From positions 95,803 to 159,802 of the forward strand of contig CALAUI010000024.1 of NCBI GenBank assembly GCA_937892115.1: a DNA stretch of 64,000 nucleotides, given 5' to 3'. The notes below the pieces were generated by a model. The model saw nothing but the letters and a program-made list of their open reading frames with translations, made no database searches and was not told where the DNA came from. This DNA comes from an uncultured Clostridia bacterium. Its GTDB lineage: Bacteria; Bacillota; Clostridia; Oscillospirales; Acutalibacteraceae. The position numbers were made by a program, and so were the translations under genes. This document shows, in pieces, positions 8,410-17,304 of this stretch (the stretch's first letter is position 1; each line of letters starts with the position of its first letter).

Positions 8410-8961
8410 TTATGCACCGATGAATTCAAATTCCTCTATGAGAGCCATAACCTTTGCCTCGGTTTCACTGTAAACCCTGCTTCCGAGATTTATCATATAC
8501 TCATCATCGTCTCTGTCGCAGAGCATGGCATAATTCCTGCCGATTTCTCTCTCAACGTTTACATTCTTTCTCTCGGTAAGATAGTAAAAGCTGAACGAGG
8601 TTCCGTCGGAAATGACCGAATAGAAACCGGGGGCCTCCTGCTCCGTCTTTGAGTACATGGCGTTTACCGCCTGGGTGGACAGAATAGTGTGGGGCAGATA
8701 TTTATGAAAAGCAAGCTGAGCCGAAAATACCATGAGTGCTCTGAGCTGGGTAAGCTCGCTGTTTTCAAGCTTTGAGGCATCCTCGGGGCAAAGCTCCTCG
8801 GGGGTGAGAGAAGCGAATCTCTCTCCCAGAATAGCAGCTTTCATACTGTTGCCGTTGGCTCTCTGTTCATCCATAATTACCGCCAGATCTGCAAATTCAG
8901 AGGCGGCACCTTCCTTCTTTTTGGGATGGAAGATTTTTATATCGTCATCGTTAGGTCTCAT
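8410..8961 (-). CDS. Conserved-looking hypothetical protein
   Basis: A 183-aa soluble protein, not recognised. It is mainly helical by composition, with a charged N-terminus (RPNDDDIKIFHPKKK) and a central LRALMVFSAQLAFHKYL helix. There is no signal peptide or membrane segment. Its ATG overlaps the TGA of the upstream Gfo/Idh/MocA gene (ATGA-type overlap), so it is translated as the last gene of the sugar operon. That context suggests a role linked to sugar metabolism, but nothing in the sequence shows a reaction. Confidence 0.7.
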   Translation of the reverse strand: MRPNDDDIKIFHPKKKEGAASEFADLAVIMDEQRANGNSMKAAILGERFASLTPEELCPEDASKLENSELTQLRALMVFSAQLAFHKYLPHTILSTQAVNAMYSKTEQEAPGFYSVISDGTSFSFYYLTERKNVNVEREIGRNYAMLCDRDDDEYMINLGSRVYSETEAKVMALIEEFEFIGA

Positions 8962-10031
8962 CAGATTATATCCTTAAATTCAACTACCTTATTTGTTTTA
9001 CCAGATTCAAATATTGCCTCAACCAGCTTCATAAGTCTTCTCTGCTGGTCGTGGGTAATAAGCGCATCCTGCTCTCCTCTCAGATGAGCGTAGATGTTCT
9101 TATAGTATTCACCCCAGTCTGCCTTCTGTACGGGCAGAGGATAGGTCTGAATCGTATCGTCCGTTCTGGGTGCCATGGTCTTTGTGATACCTGCGCCTGC
9201 AACGATGGGAACAGCGTCTCTGTTTTCCCAATCGGAAACCATTACGATTTTACCGTCGCAGTCCCAGTTATTGATAACGGCACTGCCGTTTTCACCGAGC
9301 ATATACCAGAGGGGAAGCTCAATGAAGTTACTTGTGGTAACCTCAACGTAAAATGAAAGTCCGTCGTCAAAAATCAGAGTGGTGCGGAAGCCGTCATCAC
9401 ATTTTTCGTTTGTAACGAAGGTAAGCTCCGCATAGACGGATTTAAGCTTTCTGGGATAAGTCATCATAAGTGCCTGGTCAAGCAGGTGAATACCCCAGTC
9501 ATAAACCATACCGCCGCCGTGCTCGGGCTGATTCCTCCAGTCACCGGGCACACCTCTTGAGCCCTGAACTCTGGACTCTATGCGAAAAACGGGTCCCAAA
9601 GTCTTATCGTCAAGGATTTTCTTCATCGTAAGATAATCCTCGTCCCAGCGTCTGTTTTGGTGAACCGTGAAAAGCTTGCCTGTTTCGTTTGCAACGGCAA
9701 TCATTTCTTCAAGGTCTTCGCTGCAGATGGTAACCGGCTTTTCGCTGATTACGTTTTTACCGTGACGAAGCGCGTCAATAACGATTTCCTTATGATAATC
9801 GTTGGGTGTGGCAACAGTTACAAGGTCTATTCTCTCATCAGCGAGAAGCTCCTCTCTCGTAGCAAAGGCATGTATGCCGTTTGCTTCCGCCCTCTCTCTT
9901 GCCTTGGGGTCGATATCGTAAATACCCACCATTTCGGCGTATTCTTTCATCTCGTTGATGTTTTTGCGTGTGTGCCAGCTGCCCATTCCGCCGTAACCGA
10001 TTACGGCATATCCGAATTTTCCGTTAACCAT
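8961..10031 (-). CDS. Gfo/Idh/MocA family oxidoreductase
   Basis: A 356-aa NAD(P)-dependent sugar or cyclitol dehydrogenase. The Rossmann motif is VIGYGGMGSWH (about residues 10-20). The family's EKP motif is SEKPVT (about 95-100), with the lysine that takes part in catalysis. The C-terminal domain has the GGGMVYDWGIHLLDQ signature (about 176-190) that carries the catalytic histidine and aspartate. The substrate cannot be read from sequence. It is the fourth gene of the operon 12877-8410 and lies after two isomerase-like TIM barrels, a combination known from inositol-type and glycoside 3-keto-sugar pathways. Confidence 0.88.
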   Translation of the reverse strand: MVNGKFGYAVIGYGGMGSWHTRKNINEMKEYAEMVGIYDIDPKARERAEANGIHAFATREELLADERIDLVTVATPNDYHKEIVIDALRHGKNVISEKPVTICSEDLEEMIAVANETGKLFTVHQNRRWDEDYLTMKKILDDKTLGPVFRIESRVQGSRGVPGDWRNQPEHGGGMVYDWGIHLLDQALMMTYPRKLKSVYAELTFVTNEKCDDGFRTTLIFDDGLSFYVEVTTSNFIELPLWYMLGENGSAVINNWDCDGKIVMVSDWENRDAVPIVAGAGITKTMAPRTDDTIQTYPLPVQKADWGEYYKNIYAHLRGEQDALITHDQQRRLMKLVEAIFESGKTNKVVEFKDII

Positions 10032-10074
10032 TTTATTTTCCTCTGATATACGATTTATTTGCGTTAATTTTTAA

Positions 10075-11040
10075 TCAGAACCACCATGCCGCGCCGGTGT
10101 CTTCCGTGATGAGAACTTCCTTGAGGAACTTGACTGCCTTTGAAAGGCCCTCGTTCTGGCTCATAAGTGAATCCTCATGTTCAATGCTGATTGCGTAGTC
10201 ATAGCCCGCAAGACGAAGCTCGGATATCATATCCTTCCAGTAAGCGTAATCGTTGCCGTAACCGACTGAACGGAATATCCATGAACGGTTGATTTCGTCG
10301 CCGTATGACTTTGTATCAAGTACACCGTTTACCGCGGTGTTGTACTTATCAATCTTGGTATCCTTTGCGTGGAAGTGGAAGATTGCATCGCCGAGCTTGC
10401 GGATGCACGCAACGGGATCCATACCCTGCCAGATAAGGTGGCTGGGATCAAAGTTTGCGCCGATTTCGGGACCGACTGCCTCACGGAGCTTAAGGAGCGA
10501 CTCCGTATTGTAAACGCAGAAGCCGGGATGAAGCTCGAGAGCGATTTTGTTTACGCCGTGTTCCTTTGCGAAGGCAACAAGGTCCTTCCAGTAGGGAATA
10601 AGCTTCTCTTCCCACTGCCACTTGAGGATTTCGGAGAAATCATCGGGCCAGGGGCAGACTACCCAGTTGGGATACTTTGCGGTATCGCAGTCACCGGGAC
10701 AGCCGGAGAAGGTGTTTATCTGATGAAGTCCGAGCTTCTCTGCAAGAAGGATGGTATTTCTGATGGTCTTATCCCATTCGGCAGCCAGTTCCTTATTGGG
10801 ATGAACGGGGTTGCCGTGGCAGGAAAGAGCTGAAATTTCCATATCGTACTTCTTGATGAGTGCCTTGAACTCCTCAAGCTTCTTATCGTCTGCAAGAAGC
10901 TCCTCGGGATTTGCGTGGGCATTTCCGGGATATCCGCCGCAGCCGATTTCAACCATTTCAATACCCAGGGACTTGAAATATTTGAGTGCTTCCTCAAGAG
11001 GAAGATTTGAAAGTAAAGTTGTAAATACGCCGAGTTTCAT
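10075..11040 (-). CDS. Sugar phosphate isomerase/epimerase (TIM barrel)
   Basis: A 321-aa protein of the xylose isomerase-like TIM barrel family (AP endonuclease 2 superfamily). Visible family features are the N-terminal KLGVFTTLLSN strand, VEIGCGGYPGN, the metal-site region ALELHPGFCVYN, IGANFDPSHLIWQGMD and the terminal AISIEHED. The spaced Glu, Asp and His residues in these strands bind a divalent metal. Relatives include IolE, IolH and hydroxypyruvate isomerase. It is cytoplasmic, with no signal peptide. It lies 11 bases downstream of a second protein of the same family, and both are flanked by dehydrogenases. Confidence 0.85.
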   Translation of the reverse strand: MKLGVFTTLLSNLPLEEALKYFKSLGIEMVEIGCGGYPGNAHANPEELLADDKKLEEFKALIKKYDMEISALSCHGNPVHPNKELAAEWDKTIRNTILLAEKLGLHQINTFSGCPGDCDTAKYPNWVVCPWPDDFSEILKWQWEEKLIPYWKDLVAFAKEHGVNKIALELHPGFCVYNTESLLKLREAVGPEIGANFDPSHLIWQGMDPVACIRKLGDAIFHFHAKDTKIDKYNTAVNGVLDTKSYGDEINRSWIFRSVGYGNDYAYWKDMISELRLAGYDYAISIEHEDSLMSQNEGLSKAVKFLKEVLITEDTGAAWWF

Positions 11041-11051
11041 TTTGTTTCTCC

Positions 11052-11777
11052 TCAGATTATTGATTTAAGATATTTGAGACTTCTTGCTATATCTTCAAAG
11101 CCGTTGGGCTCGGGATCATCGTTTTCAACAACGACCCAGGGAAGCTCCATGACCTTTGCCGCCTTGATTACGGTCTTGATATCGCAGGTGCCTTCGCCGA
11201 GTGCCTTGGGGTGACCGTCAATACCGTCCTTGATGTGAAGCAGGATGATTTTATCCATATGGTCAAGGAGGAACTTATAGTTGTCAACGCCTGCATAGTA
11301 ACTCCAGTAGGTGTCGATTTCAAGATCGCAGTAGCTTCCGATTACGTCAATGGGAAGACGCTTGTTGCGCAGGGGCTTGAATTCTTCGCAATGGTTGTGA
11401 TAGTAGGTGGTAATGCCGTATTTTTCCATTGCGTATTCCTTTGCTCTGCCCAGTACCTTACCCGTTTTGACGCATTCGTCAAGAGTCTTGTGGGGAGCAC
11501 CGCCTACGCCGATTGCCTTGACACCGAGCTCATGCTGAAATTCAATAGTGTCTTCAAGCTTGCCCTTTTCAAAATCGCCCAGACCGATGTGACCGCCTAC
11601 GCATACCAGACCGAGCTCGTCAAGCTTTGCTCTGATAACCTTTGCATCAGTATTGAAGTAGCCGGCAAATTCAACACCGTCGTAGCCGATTTCCTTGATT
11701 TTTTCAAGTGCCTTGAGTAATGATTCCGTGTCCTTTATACCGTCTCTGACGGAATAAACCTGAACAGCTATTTTCAT
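11052..11777 (-). CDS. Sugar phosphate isomerase/epimerase (TIM barrel)
   Basis: A 241-aa TIM barrel starting MKIAVQVYSVRDGIKDTES, a start common to this family. Conserved strands include GYDGVEFAGYF, VCVGGHIGL, YYHNHCEEF, CDLEIDTYWSYYAG and ILLHIKDG, which carry the usual metal-binding His, Glu and Asp residues. It is shorter than its neighbour at 10075-11040 and only distantly alike, so the pair is not a recent duplication. The gap to the upstream dehydrogenase gene is five bases. Confidence 0.87.
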   Translation of the reverse strand: MKIAVQVYSVRDGIKDTESLLKALEKIKEIGYDGVEFAGYFNTDAKVIRAKLDELGLVCVGGHIGLGDFEKGKLEDTIEFQHELGVKAIGVGGAPHKTLDECVKTGKVLGRAKEYAMEKYGITTYYHNHCEEFKPLRNKRLPIDVIGSYCDLEIDTYWSYYAGVDNYKFLLDHMDKIILLHIKDGIDGHPKALGEGTCDIKTVIKAAKVMELPWVVVENDDPEPNGFEDIARSLKYLKSII

Positions 11778-11782
11778 CTGAA

Positions 11783-12877
11783 TTACTCCTCTTCGTTAAA
11801 ATAGTAGGGCTTGCCTGATTCGGCTGACTTGTAGATACCCTCAAGAATCTGTGTAACTACCATTGCCTGCTCGGGCTTTGTGGGAACGGGAGTGTCGTTG
11901 ATGATTGCTTCATAGAAAGCATGGTTTTCAAGGTCCTCTGCTCTGTCGGATGCGCCGTCATAGAATGCAACGCCGCCGCATTCAAAGCTGGGCTTCTCGA
12001 TAACCTGTCTGTTATTCTTTACGTAATTGAGGCGAAGACCGTCAAGCATATCTGCGCCGCCCTTGTCACCGCATACGAGAGTGATTGCCTCTCTGGGGTC
12101 TGCAATATTGAGTGCCCAGCTTGATTCAACGCTTACGGTCGCACCGTTTTCCATTACTACGAAGCCGAATGCCGAATCCTCAACAGTATACTTTTCGGGA
12201 TCCCAGTCGCCCCATGCATTGGCCGTACCGTTGGCTTCACCGAGCTTCTTGTACTTTGTACCTACGCAGTATTTGGGCTTGTAGTTATTCATCATCCAGA
12301 GAGTCAGGTCAAGTGCATGGGTACCGATATCAATAAGGGGACCGCCGCCCTGCTCATATTCATTAAGGAATACGCCCCAGGTGGGAACTGCTCTTCTTCT
12401 GAGAGCGATTGCTCTGCCGTAGTAAATATCACCCAGCTCGCCGTTTTCGCAGCAGGTCTTGAGATACTGGGAGTCGCCTCTCCATCTTGACTGATAACCG
12501 ATTGTCAGCTTTTTGCCGGTTTTCAGAGAGGTTTCATACATTGCCTTTGCTTCGGCATAGGTCTTTGCCATGGGCTTTTCGCACATAACGTGCTTGCCTG
12601 CCTCAAGGGCATCTATTGTGATGAACGAATGTGAACGGTTGGGAGTACATACGTGAACTGCAACGATATCGGGCTCGTTAGCAAGAAGCTCTTTGTAGTC
12701 CTCATAAACTCTTGCGCCTTCAACGCCGTACTTCTTGGCGGCTTCCTGTGCCTTCTCGATGATGATGTCACAGAATGCCACAACTTCAACCTTATTATTT
12801 CTTGAAAGTGCCGGGAGATGCTTGCCGTTTGCGATACCGCCGCAGCCAATAACGCCTACCTTGATTTTTTCGCTCAT
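11783..12877 (-). CDS. Gfo/Idh/MocA family oxidoreductase
   Basis: The first gene of the sugar operon; 364 aa from the ATG at 12877, where AAAAGGAGAATAAGACA provides a ribosome site. The longer frame to 12919 has none. Motifs: Rossmann GVIGCGGIANGKH (about residues 8-20), MCEKPMAKT with the EKP lysine, and GGGPLIDIGTHALDLTLW. It probably oxidises a sugar or cyclitol with NAD(P). It does not closely repeat the second dehydrogenase of the operon, so the two likely act on different positions or steps. Confidence 0.88.
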   Translation of the reverse strand: MSEKIKVGVIGCGGIANGKHLPALSRNNKVEVVAFCDIIIEKAQEAAKKYGVEGARVYEDYKELLANEPDIVAVHVCTPNRSHSFITIDALEAGKHVMCEKPMAKTYAEAKAMYETSLKTGKKLTIGYQSRWRGDSQYLKTCCENGELGDIYYGRAIALRRRAVPTWGVFLNEYEQGGGPLIDIGTHALDLTLWMMNNYKPKYCVGTKYKKLGEANGTANAWGDWDPEKYTVEDSAFGFVVMENGATVSVESSWALNIADPREAITLVCGDKGGADMLDGLRLNYVKNNRQVIEKPSFECGGVAFYDGASDRAEDLENHAFYEAIINDTPVPTKPEQAMVVTQILEGIYKSAESGKPYYFNEEE

Positions 12878-12924
12878 TGTCTTATTCTCCTTTTCTTTGT
12901 GTCCTGCACAAATATTCACTCTGT

Positions 12925-12952
12925 ATTATACAACATATTGTGTATTATTCAA
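12925..12952 (-). promoter_or_regulatory. Promoter of the sugar operon
   Basis: Minus-strand TTGAAT (12952-12947), a 16-base spacer and TATAAT (12930-12925). The spacer and boxes form an imperfect dyad (ATACAACA / TGTGTAT), a possible repressor site. Confidence 0.55.
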
Positions 12953-13001
12953 GATTAAATTGAATATTCAGTAGATTTTTTTGAGGATTTTTTCATCCGT
13001 G

Positions 13002-13030
13002 TTGACTAAATTCCCGCCGTATAGTATGAT
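13002..13030 (+). promoter_or_regulatory. Promoter of cysK
   Basis: TTGACT (13002-13007), a 17-base spacer and TATGAT (13025-13030), 27 bases before the cysK ATG. Confidence 0.75.
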
Positions 13031-13057
13031 TTATTCATCATTGAAGGAGATGTTGAT

Positions 13058-13987
13058 ATGAAGATATACGATTCCGTTTCTCAGCTCGTCGGAAATACTC
13101 CTCTGGTGCGTTTTGAAAAATTTGCGCAGGGCAGAAATGCAAAGGGAGAAATTCTCGCAAAGCTTGAATACCTCAATCCCGCCGGCTCCGCAAAGGACAG
13201 AGTGGGTAAAGAAATGCTTGACGCCGCTCTTGAAAGAGGCACAATCACAAAGGATTCAGTCATCATTGAGCCCACCAGCGGAAACACGGGTATAGGTATC
13301 GCATCCTACGCTTCTCAGCTTGGAATGAAGGTCATTATCGTTATGCCCGAAACCATGAGTATGGAAAGGCGCAAGCTCCTTGCCGCATACGGTGCTCAGC
13401 TCGTGCTGACGGACGGTGCAAAGGGTATGTCGGGTGCCATTGAAAAAGCGGAGGAAATCGCCGCCGCCACTCCCGGCTCATTCATTCCGGCTCAGTTTGA
13501 CAATCCCGATAACGCCGCCGCTCACTATAAGACCACCGGCCCCGAAATATTCGCCGACACGGACGGAAAGGTTGATTTCTTTGTAGCGGGTGTAGGCACG
13601 GGCGGTACGATTACCGGAACCGGCAGATACCTTAAAGAGAAGAATCCCGACGTCAAAATCATAGCGGTCGAGCCCGCAGATTCGCCCCTGCTCTCCGAGG
13701 GCAGGTCCGGCCCTCACGGTCTTCAGGGAATCGGTGCGAACTTCGTGCCCTCAATCCTTGACAGAGATTTAATTGACGAAATCATCACCGTCACCACGGA
13801 AGAAGCATACGCCGCCGCAAGAGAAGCCGTAAAGACTCAGGGCTGTCTTGTTGGAATTACCGCAGGCGCCGCCCTTCACGCCGCATCCGTAATCGCTTCC
13901 GTGCCGGAAAACGAAGGCAAGGTAATCGTTGCCCTCCTTCCCGACGGCGGTGAAAGATATATGTCAACAAATATGTTTGAGGAATAA
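13058..13987 (+). CDS. cysK: Cysteine synthase A (O-acetylserine sulfhydrylase)
   Basis: A 309-aa PLP enzyme that makes cysteine from O-acetylserine and sulfide. The PLP lysine lies in PAGSAKDRVG (about residue 45). The substrate-binding loop is EPTSGNTGIG (about 70-79), the phosphate-binding loop GVGTGGTITG (about 177-186), and the C-terminal region GITAGAALHA matches family members. Length is normal. AAGGAG precedes the ATG. No cysE is adjacent; the gene is monocistronic between its promoter and the shared terminator at 14009-14031. Confidence 0.95.
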   Translation: MKIYDSVSQLVGNTPLVRFEKFAQGRNAKGEILAKLEYLNPAGSAKDRVGKEMLDAALERGTITKDSVIIEPTSGNTGIGIASYASQLGMKVIIVMPETMSMERRKLLAAYGAQLVLTDGAKGMSGAIEKAEEIAAATPGSFIPAQFDNPDNAAAHYKTTGPEIFADTDGKVDFFVAGVGTGGTITGTGRYLKEKNPDVKIIAVEPADSPLLSEGRSGPHGLQGIGANFVPSILDRDLIDEIITVTTEEAYAAAREAVKTQGCLVGITAGAALHAASVIASVPENEGKVIVALLPDGGERYMSTNMFEE

Positions 13988-14008
13988 TATCATACGGCAA
14001 TAATTAAA

Positions 14009-14031
14009 CCCGTACGGTCTGACCGTACGGG
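14009..14031. terminator. Bidirectional terminator between cysK and a dehydrogenase gene
   Basis: Perfect 9-bp stem CCCGTACGG/CCGTACGGG with a TCTGA loop, between two converging genes. Confidence 0.75.
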
Positions 14032-14055
14032 CTTATCGTTTGCTTATATCAAATC

Positions 14056-15324
14056 TCAGAAAAGCTCGTTTATATCACACTTTTCGCCGAGCCACTGCTT
14101 TCTGACGTCATCAAAGACCTTATCGGAATACTTCGGGATTTTATAAAGCGTTGTGGGAAGATACTGATCGCCGGCAACCTCGGGAGTACAGCAGGCGTTG
14201 TCGTTTCTGTATTTGTCACGGTTTTCCCTGATCCTGAAATCGGGAACTTCCATGGGAATATTTCCGTTTACGACGGATTTCCACGCCATAAGTCCGCAGA
14301 GTCCCATATCGCAGGCGGTATAAACGTCAATCGCCCACTCGCCGTCCGGTCTGCCGAGTATCTTCTCAATGAAGAAATGAGTAGTATAGAAATCCGAGCC
14401 GCCGTGACCGCCGGATTTGATTTCAATTTCTTTTCCGATATCGTTTTCGGGGTCGTATTTATCCCATTCGCCCTGACAAAGCTTAGCGCCTTCGCGGTAA
14501 ATGTTGAATTCCTCGTCATTGTATCTTGCGGATTCCATCATACCCTTTGTGCCGTAAATCTGATAATTTATGCTGCCGGGCTCTCTCTTGAGACCACCGT
14601 GAATACTCTTGATGATTGCTCCGTTTTCGAGGGTAATCATTTCAATTCCCGTGCTGCGGACAAGGCCGATTCTCTGATGCTTTTCTTCAAAGTTGGGATT
14701 CGTTTCAAAGCCCACTACCTTAACGGGTCTGAGTCCTGTAATGGAAATGATGGGACCGCAGGAATGGGTGCAGTAGAAGGTGGCGCAAAGACGGTTGCGC
14801 CAGTGATCTCTTTCGCCGTAGGTAATTTCGGGCCAGATACTTGCACAGTCGTGGATATATTCACCCTCACCGTACTGGATTTCGCCCACGTCGCCGCTGC
14901 GGTATCTCTTACGCATTTCAAACGGTGCTTTCATGTAGCAGTAATTCTCGGCATAGGTATATACAAGTCCCGTTCTCTCAACGGCTTCAACGAGTTCAAC
15001 AAGCTGTGCGGGAGTTTCCGCGGGAAGCACCTCGCTCATAACGTGCTTGCCTGCATCAAGGCATCTGACTGCGTACGTCGCATGCTCGTGAGCGTAGTTT
15101 GCCAGAACGACCGCATCCATATCGTGCTTGATGAATTCATCAAAATCCTTGTAAACGCCGACTTCTATGCCGTGCTCCTTTGCCGCTTCGGTGACCTTAT
15201 CAAGCAGGGGCTCGTATTTGTCGCAGACCGCAACGAGCTGAGCATCGGGATGATTGAGAAGCTGGTCAATCATGGTAAAACCTCTGTGACCGCCGAATAC
15301 GCCTATTCTTACCTTTTTATCCAT
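14056..15324 (-). CDS. Gfo/Idh/MocA family protein with altered catalytic motif
   Basis: A 422-aa protein starting MDKKVRIGVFGGHRGFTM. The ATG at 15324 follows AAGGAAGG; the extension to 15375 has no ribosome site. The Rossmann fold is clear (RIGVFGGHRG, then LVAVCDKYEP). The position of the usual EKP motif reads HVMSEVLPAET, so the lysine is replaced by valine. The C-terminal domain is longer than in the two dehydrogenases of the nearby operon. The missing lysine suggests a changed reaction (for example lyase or glycosidase-like chemistry) or loss of dehydrogenase activity, but that is inference. It is transcribed alone. Confidence 0.8.
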   Translation of the reverse strand: MDKKVRIGVFGGHRGFTMIDQLLNHPDAQLVAVCDKYEPLLDKVTEAAKEHGIEVGVYKDFDEFIKHDMDAVVLANYAHEHATYAVRCLDAGKHVMSEVLPAETPAQLVELVEAVERTGLVYTYAENYCYMKAPFEMRKRYRSGDVGEIQYGEGEYIHDCASIWPEITYGERDHWRNRLCATFYCTHSCGPIISITGLRPVKVVGFETNPNFEEKHQRIGLVRSTGIEMITLENGAIIKSIHGGLKREPGSINYQIYGTKGMMESARYNDEEFNIYREGAKLCQGEWDKYDPENDIGKEIEIKSGGHGGSDFYTTHFFIEKILGRPDGEWAIDVYTACDMGLCGLMAWKSVVNGNIPMEVPDFRIRENRDKYRNDNACCTPEVAGDQYLPTTLYKIPKYSDKVFDDVRKQWLGEKCDINELF

Positions 15325-15365
15325 AAAACGTGCCTTCCTTTTCCGTGAAATATAATTGCAAATCA

Positions 15366-15394
15366 AAAATATCATAACAAAATTCGTTTGTCAA
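15366..15394 (-). promoter_or_regulatory. Promoter of the 14056-15324 gene
   Basis: Minus-strand TTGACA (15394-15389), a 17-base spacer and TATTTT (15371-15366). Confidence 0.5.
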
Positions 15395-15444
15395 TCAAAA
15401 GTATCTGCGGACAAAATAACGTTCCGTTATACCGCTTGGATATA

Positions 15445-15473
15445 TTGAAAAAAGAGAAAAAGTAATGTATAAT
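15445..15473 (+). promoter_or_regulatory. Promoter of rlmD
   Basis: TTGAAA (15445-15450), a 17-base spacer and TATAAT (15468-15473), 55 bases upstream of the ATG. Confidence 0.75.
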
Positions 15474-15528
15474 TATTTGGCTAAAGATTGAGGCACACAA
15501 CATTTTATCAACACTTCCGAGGAATATC

Positions 15529-16698
15529 ATGTCAAATAAATCAAATCTCAAAACAAATCCCGATGCCTGCCCTCTCGCAAAGAAATGCGGCGGCTGTCAG
15601 CTTCAGAATATGACCTACGAAAGACAGCTTAAATGGAAGCAGGCGAGGACTGAAATACTGCTGAAGGAATACGGTAAGGTCCGTAAAATAGTAGGTATGG
15701 AAAATCCGTATCACTACCGCAACAAGGTGCAGGCGGCATTCGGCAGACTCCGCACGGGTAAGGTCATATCGGGCGTATATCAGTCCGGCACTCACAGAAT
15801 AGTCTGTGTTGATTCCTGCATGACGGAGGATGAAACCGCGGATAAAATCATAGTTGATATCCGCGAAATGCTGCCCCGCTTCAAAATATGGGTTTACGAT
15901 GAAGACAAACGGACGGGATTCCTTCGCCACGTGCTTGTAAAACGCGGTTTTTCCACGGGCGAGGTAATGGTCGTGCTTGTGGCGGCAACGGGATATTTCC
16001 CCATGAAAAAGAAATTCACCGAAGCACTGCTGAAGCTTCATCCCGAAATCACGACAGTCATACTCAGCATCAATCCCAAGGACACTACCCTCGTGTTGGG
16101 TGACAAAGAGGAGGTTCTTTACGGTAAAGGATATATTGAGGACGTACTTTGCGGCCTGACCTTTGCCATTTCCGCCCGTTCATTCTATCAGATAAATCCC
16201 GTTCAGACGGAAAAGCTTTATGCCAAAGCCCTTGAGTATGCTCAGCTTGACAAAAGCACCACCGTCATTGATGCTTACTGCGGTATCGGCACGATAGGAC
16301 TTGCCGCTTCAAAAACCGCAGGCAGCGTAATCGGCGTTGAGCTGAACAGGGATGCGGTAAAGGATGCCATATCCAATGCAAAAAGAAACAATGCGGATAA
16401 TATCCGCTTTTACTGTGACGATGCCGGTGACTTCATGGAGGCAATGGCGGATGAAGGCGAAAAGGCGGACGTGGTATTCATGGACCCGCCCCGTGCCGGA
16501 AGCAGTAAAAAATTCATTGATTCCCTGCTGAAGCTGTCCCCGGACAGAATCGTTTATATTTCATGCAATCCCGAAACCCTCGCAAGAGACCTCAGATTCA
16601 TCACCCGCGGCGGCTATAAGGTAAAGGAAATCACCCCCGTAGATATGTTCCCTCACACAAACCACGTTGAATGCGTGGTATCAATATCACGAAATTGA
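15529..16698 (+). CDS. rlmD: 23S rRNA (uracil-5-)-methyltransferase, RlmD/RumA family
   Basis: A 389-aa SAM-dependent RNA methyltransferase. The N-terminus carries the iron-sulfur motif C14-x5-C20-GG-C23, with a further Cys in RIVCVDSC. There is no N-terminal TRAM domain, so the protein is shorter than E. coli RumA. The SAM-binding motif is DAYCGIGTIGLAA, the catalytic region is DPPRAGSSKKF, and the nucleophile lies in YISCNPETLARDL. It methylates uracil in 23S rRNA; in Firmicutes one enzyme (RlmCD) may serve two sites, which cannot be resolved here. It is monocistronic. Confidence 0.92.
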   Translation: MSNKSNLKTNPDACPLAKKCGGCQLQNMTYERQLKWKQARTEILLKEYGKVRKIVGMENPYHYRNKVQAAFGRLRTGKVISGVYQSGTHRIVCVDSCMTEDETADKIIVDIREMLPRFKIWVYDEDKRTGFLRHVLVKRGFSTGEVMVVLVAATGYFPMKKKFTEALLKLHPEITTVILSINPKDTTLVLGDKEEVLYGKGYIEDVLCGLTFAISARSFYQINPVQTEKLYAKALEYAQLDKSTTVIDAYCGIGTIGLAASKTAGSVIGVELNRDAVKDAISNAKRNNADNIRFYCDDAGDFMEAMADEGEKADVVFMDPPRAGSSKKFIDSLLKLSPDRIVYISCNPETLARDLRFITRGGYKVKEITPVDMFPHTNHVECVVSISRN

Positions 16699-16718
16699 AT
16701 AGATACAGATAATGAAAA

Positions 16719-16774
16719 ATTCACCCCCTTATGGTAGAATGTAATCAGTCATTTACCGTAAGGGGAATTTTTTT
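16719..16774 (+). terminator. Terminator of rlmD
   Basis: A long stem pairs the CCCCCTTATGGTA region with TACCGTAAGGGG, with minor mismatches, then a run of seven T. Confidence 0.75.
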
Positions 16775-16851
16775 GTTGCGTTTATGCAACATAGCTGTTT
16801 TTTTGTCGGGTCATCTGTATAATTAAAGTAGGAGAAGTAAAGACACCGTTT

Positions 16852-17277
16852 TCAGGTTAAAGTCTTTTCTTCACAGTTATACAGTTCCTCGTTTATCTGA
16901 GCTACAGTTTTCTTTTCACTAACTCCCTTTATAATTATGCTGTCTCTTTTTGCTTTGGGGTAAAGGGCAGCAAATCCGGCAATTTTTAGTATTGCCTGTG
17001 TTTCGTCTAAAGTCATATCCATAGCAACGCAAATACAAATCAATGAGTCGCGAGACGGGAGCCTTGTCCCTGAAAGAATTTGATATCCCATGACCTCACT
17101 GAACTCGGTTTTCTTTATCAACTCAGACTTGACTAAGCCCTTTTTAGCGATTATATTATTTAAGTAAGTGGAGAGTTCGTCGCTTACCATATATTGGGAG
17201 TTTTCTTTTAGATACTCACCTATATTGTTTGCCTTAAGCAATTCGTTCATCAGCTCGTCGGTTGATTTTTTTATCAT
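16852..17277 (-). CDS. Helix-turn-helix protein paired with a Ser/Thr kinase
   Basis: A 141-aa protein with an N-terminal helical part and a Cro/CI-like HTH at about residues 45-100 (SELIKKTEFSEVMGYQILSG, then RDSLICICVAMDMTLDET). The C-terminus ends with a short variable tail. Its ATG lies only 27 bases from the ATG of the divergent kinase gene, and AGAGGTG is its ribosome site. Clostridial genomes commonly place such XRE-like proteins head to head with small Ser/Thr kinases. It may regulate the kinase or be its substrate; neither is shown by sequence. Confidence 0.7.
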   Translation of the reverse strand: MIKKSTDELMNELLKANNIGEYLKENSQYMVSDELSTYLNNIIAKKGLVKSELIKKTEFSEVMGYQILSGTRLPSRDSLICICVAMDMTLDETQAILKIAGFAALYPKAKRDSIIIKGVSEKKTVAQINEELYNCEEKTLT

Positions 17278-17304
17278 AAATACACCTCTTCGGGAGTGAT
17301 TATT

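Noticed and set aside
14377..15348. 323-aa frame opposite the Gfo/Idh/MocA-like gene
   Set aside because: Antisense of a clear gene; composition of a shadow frame.
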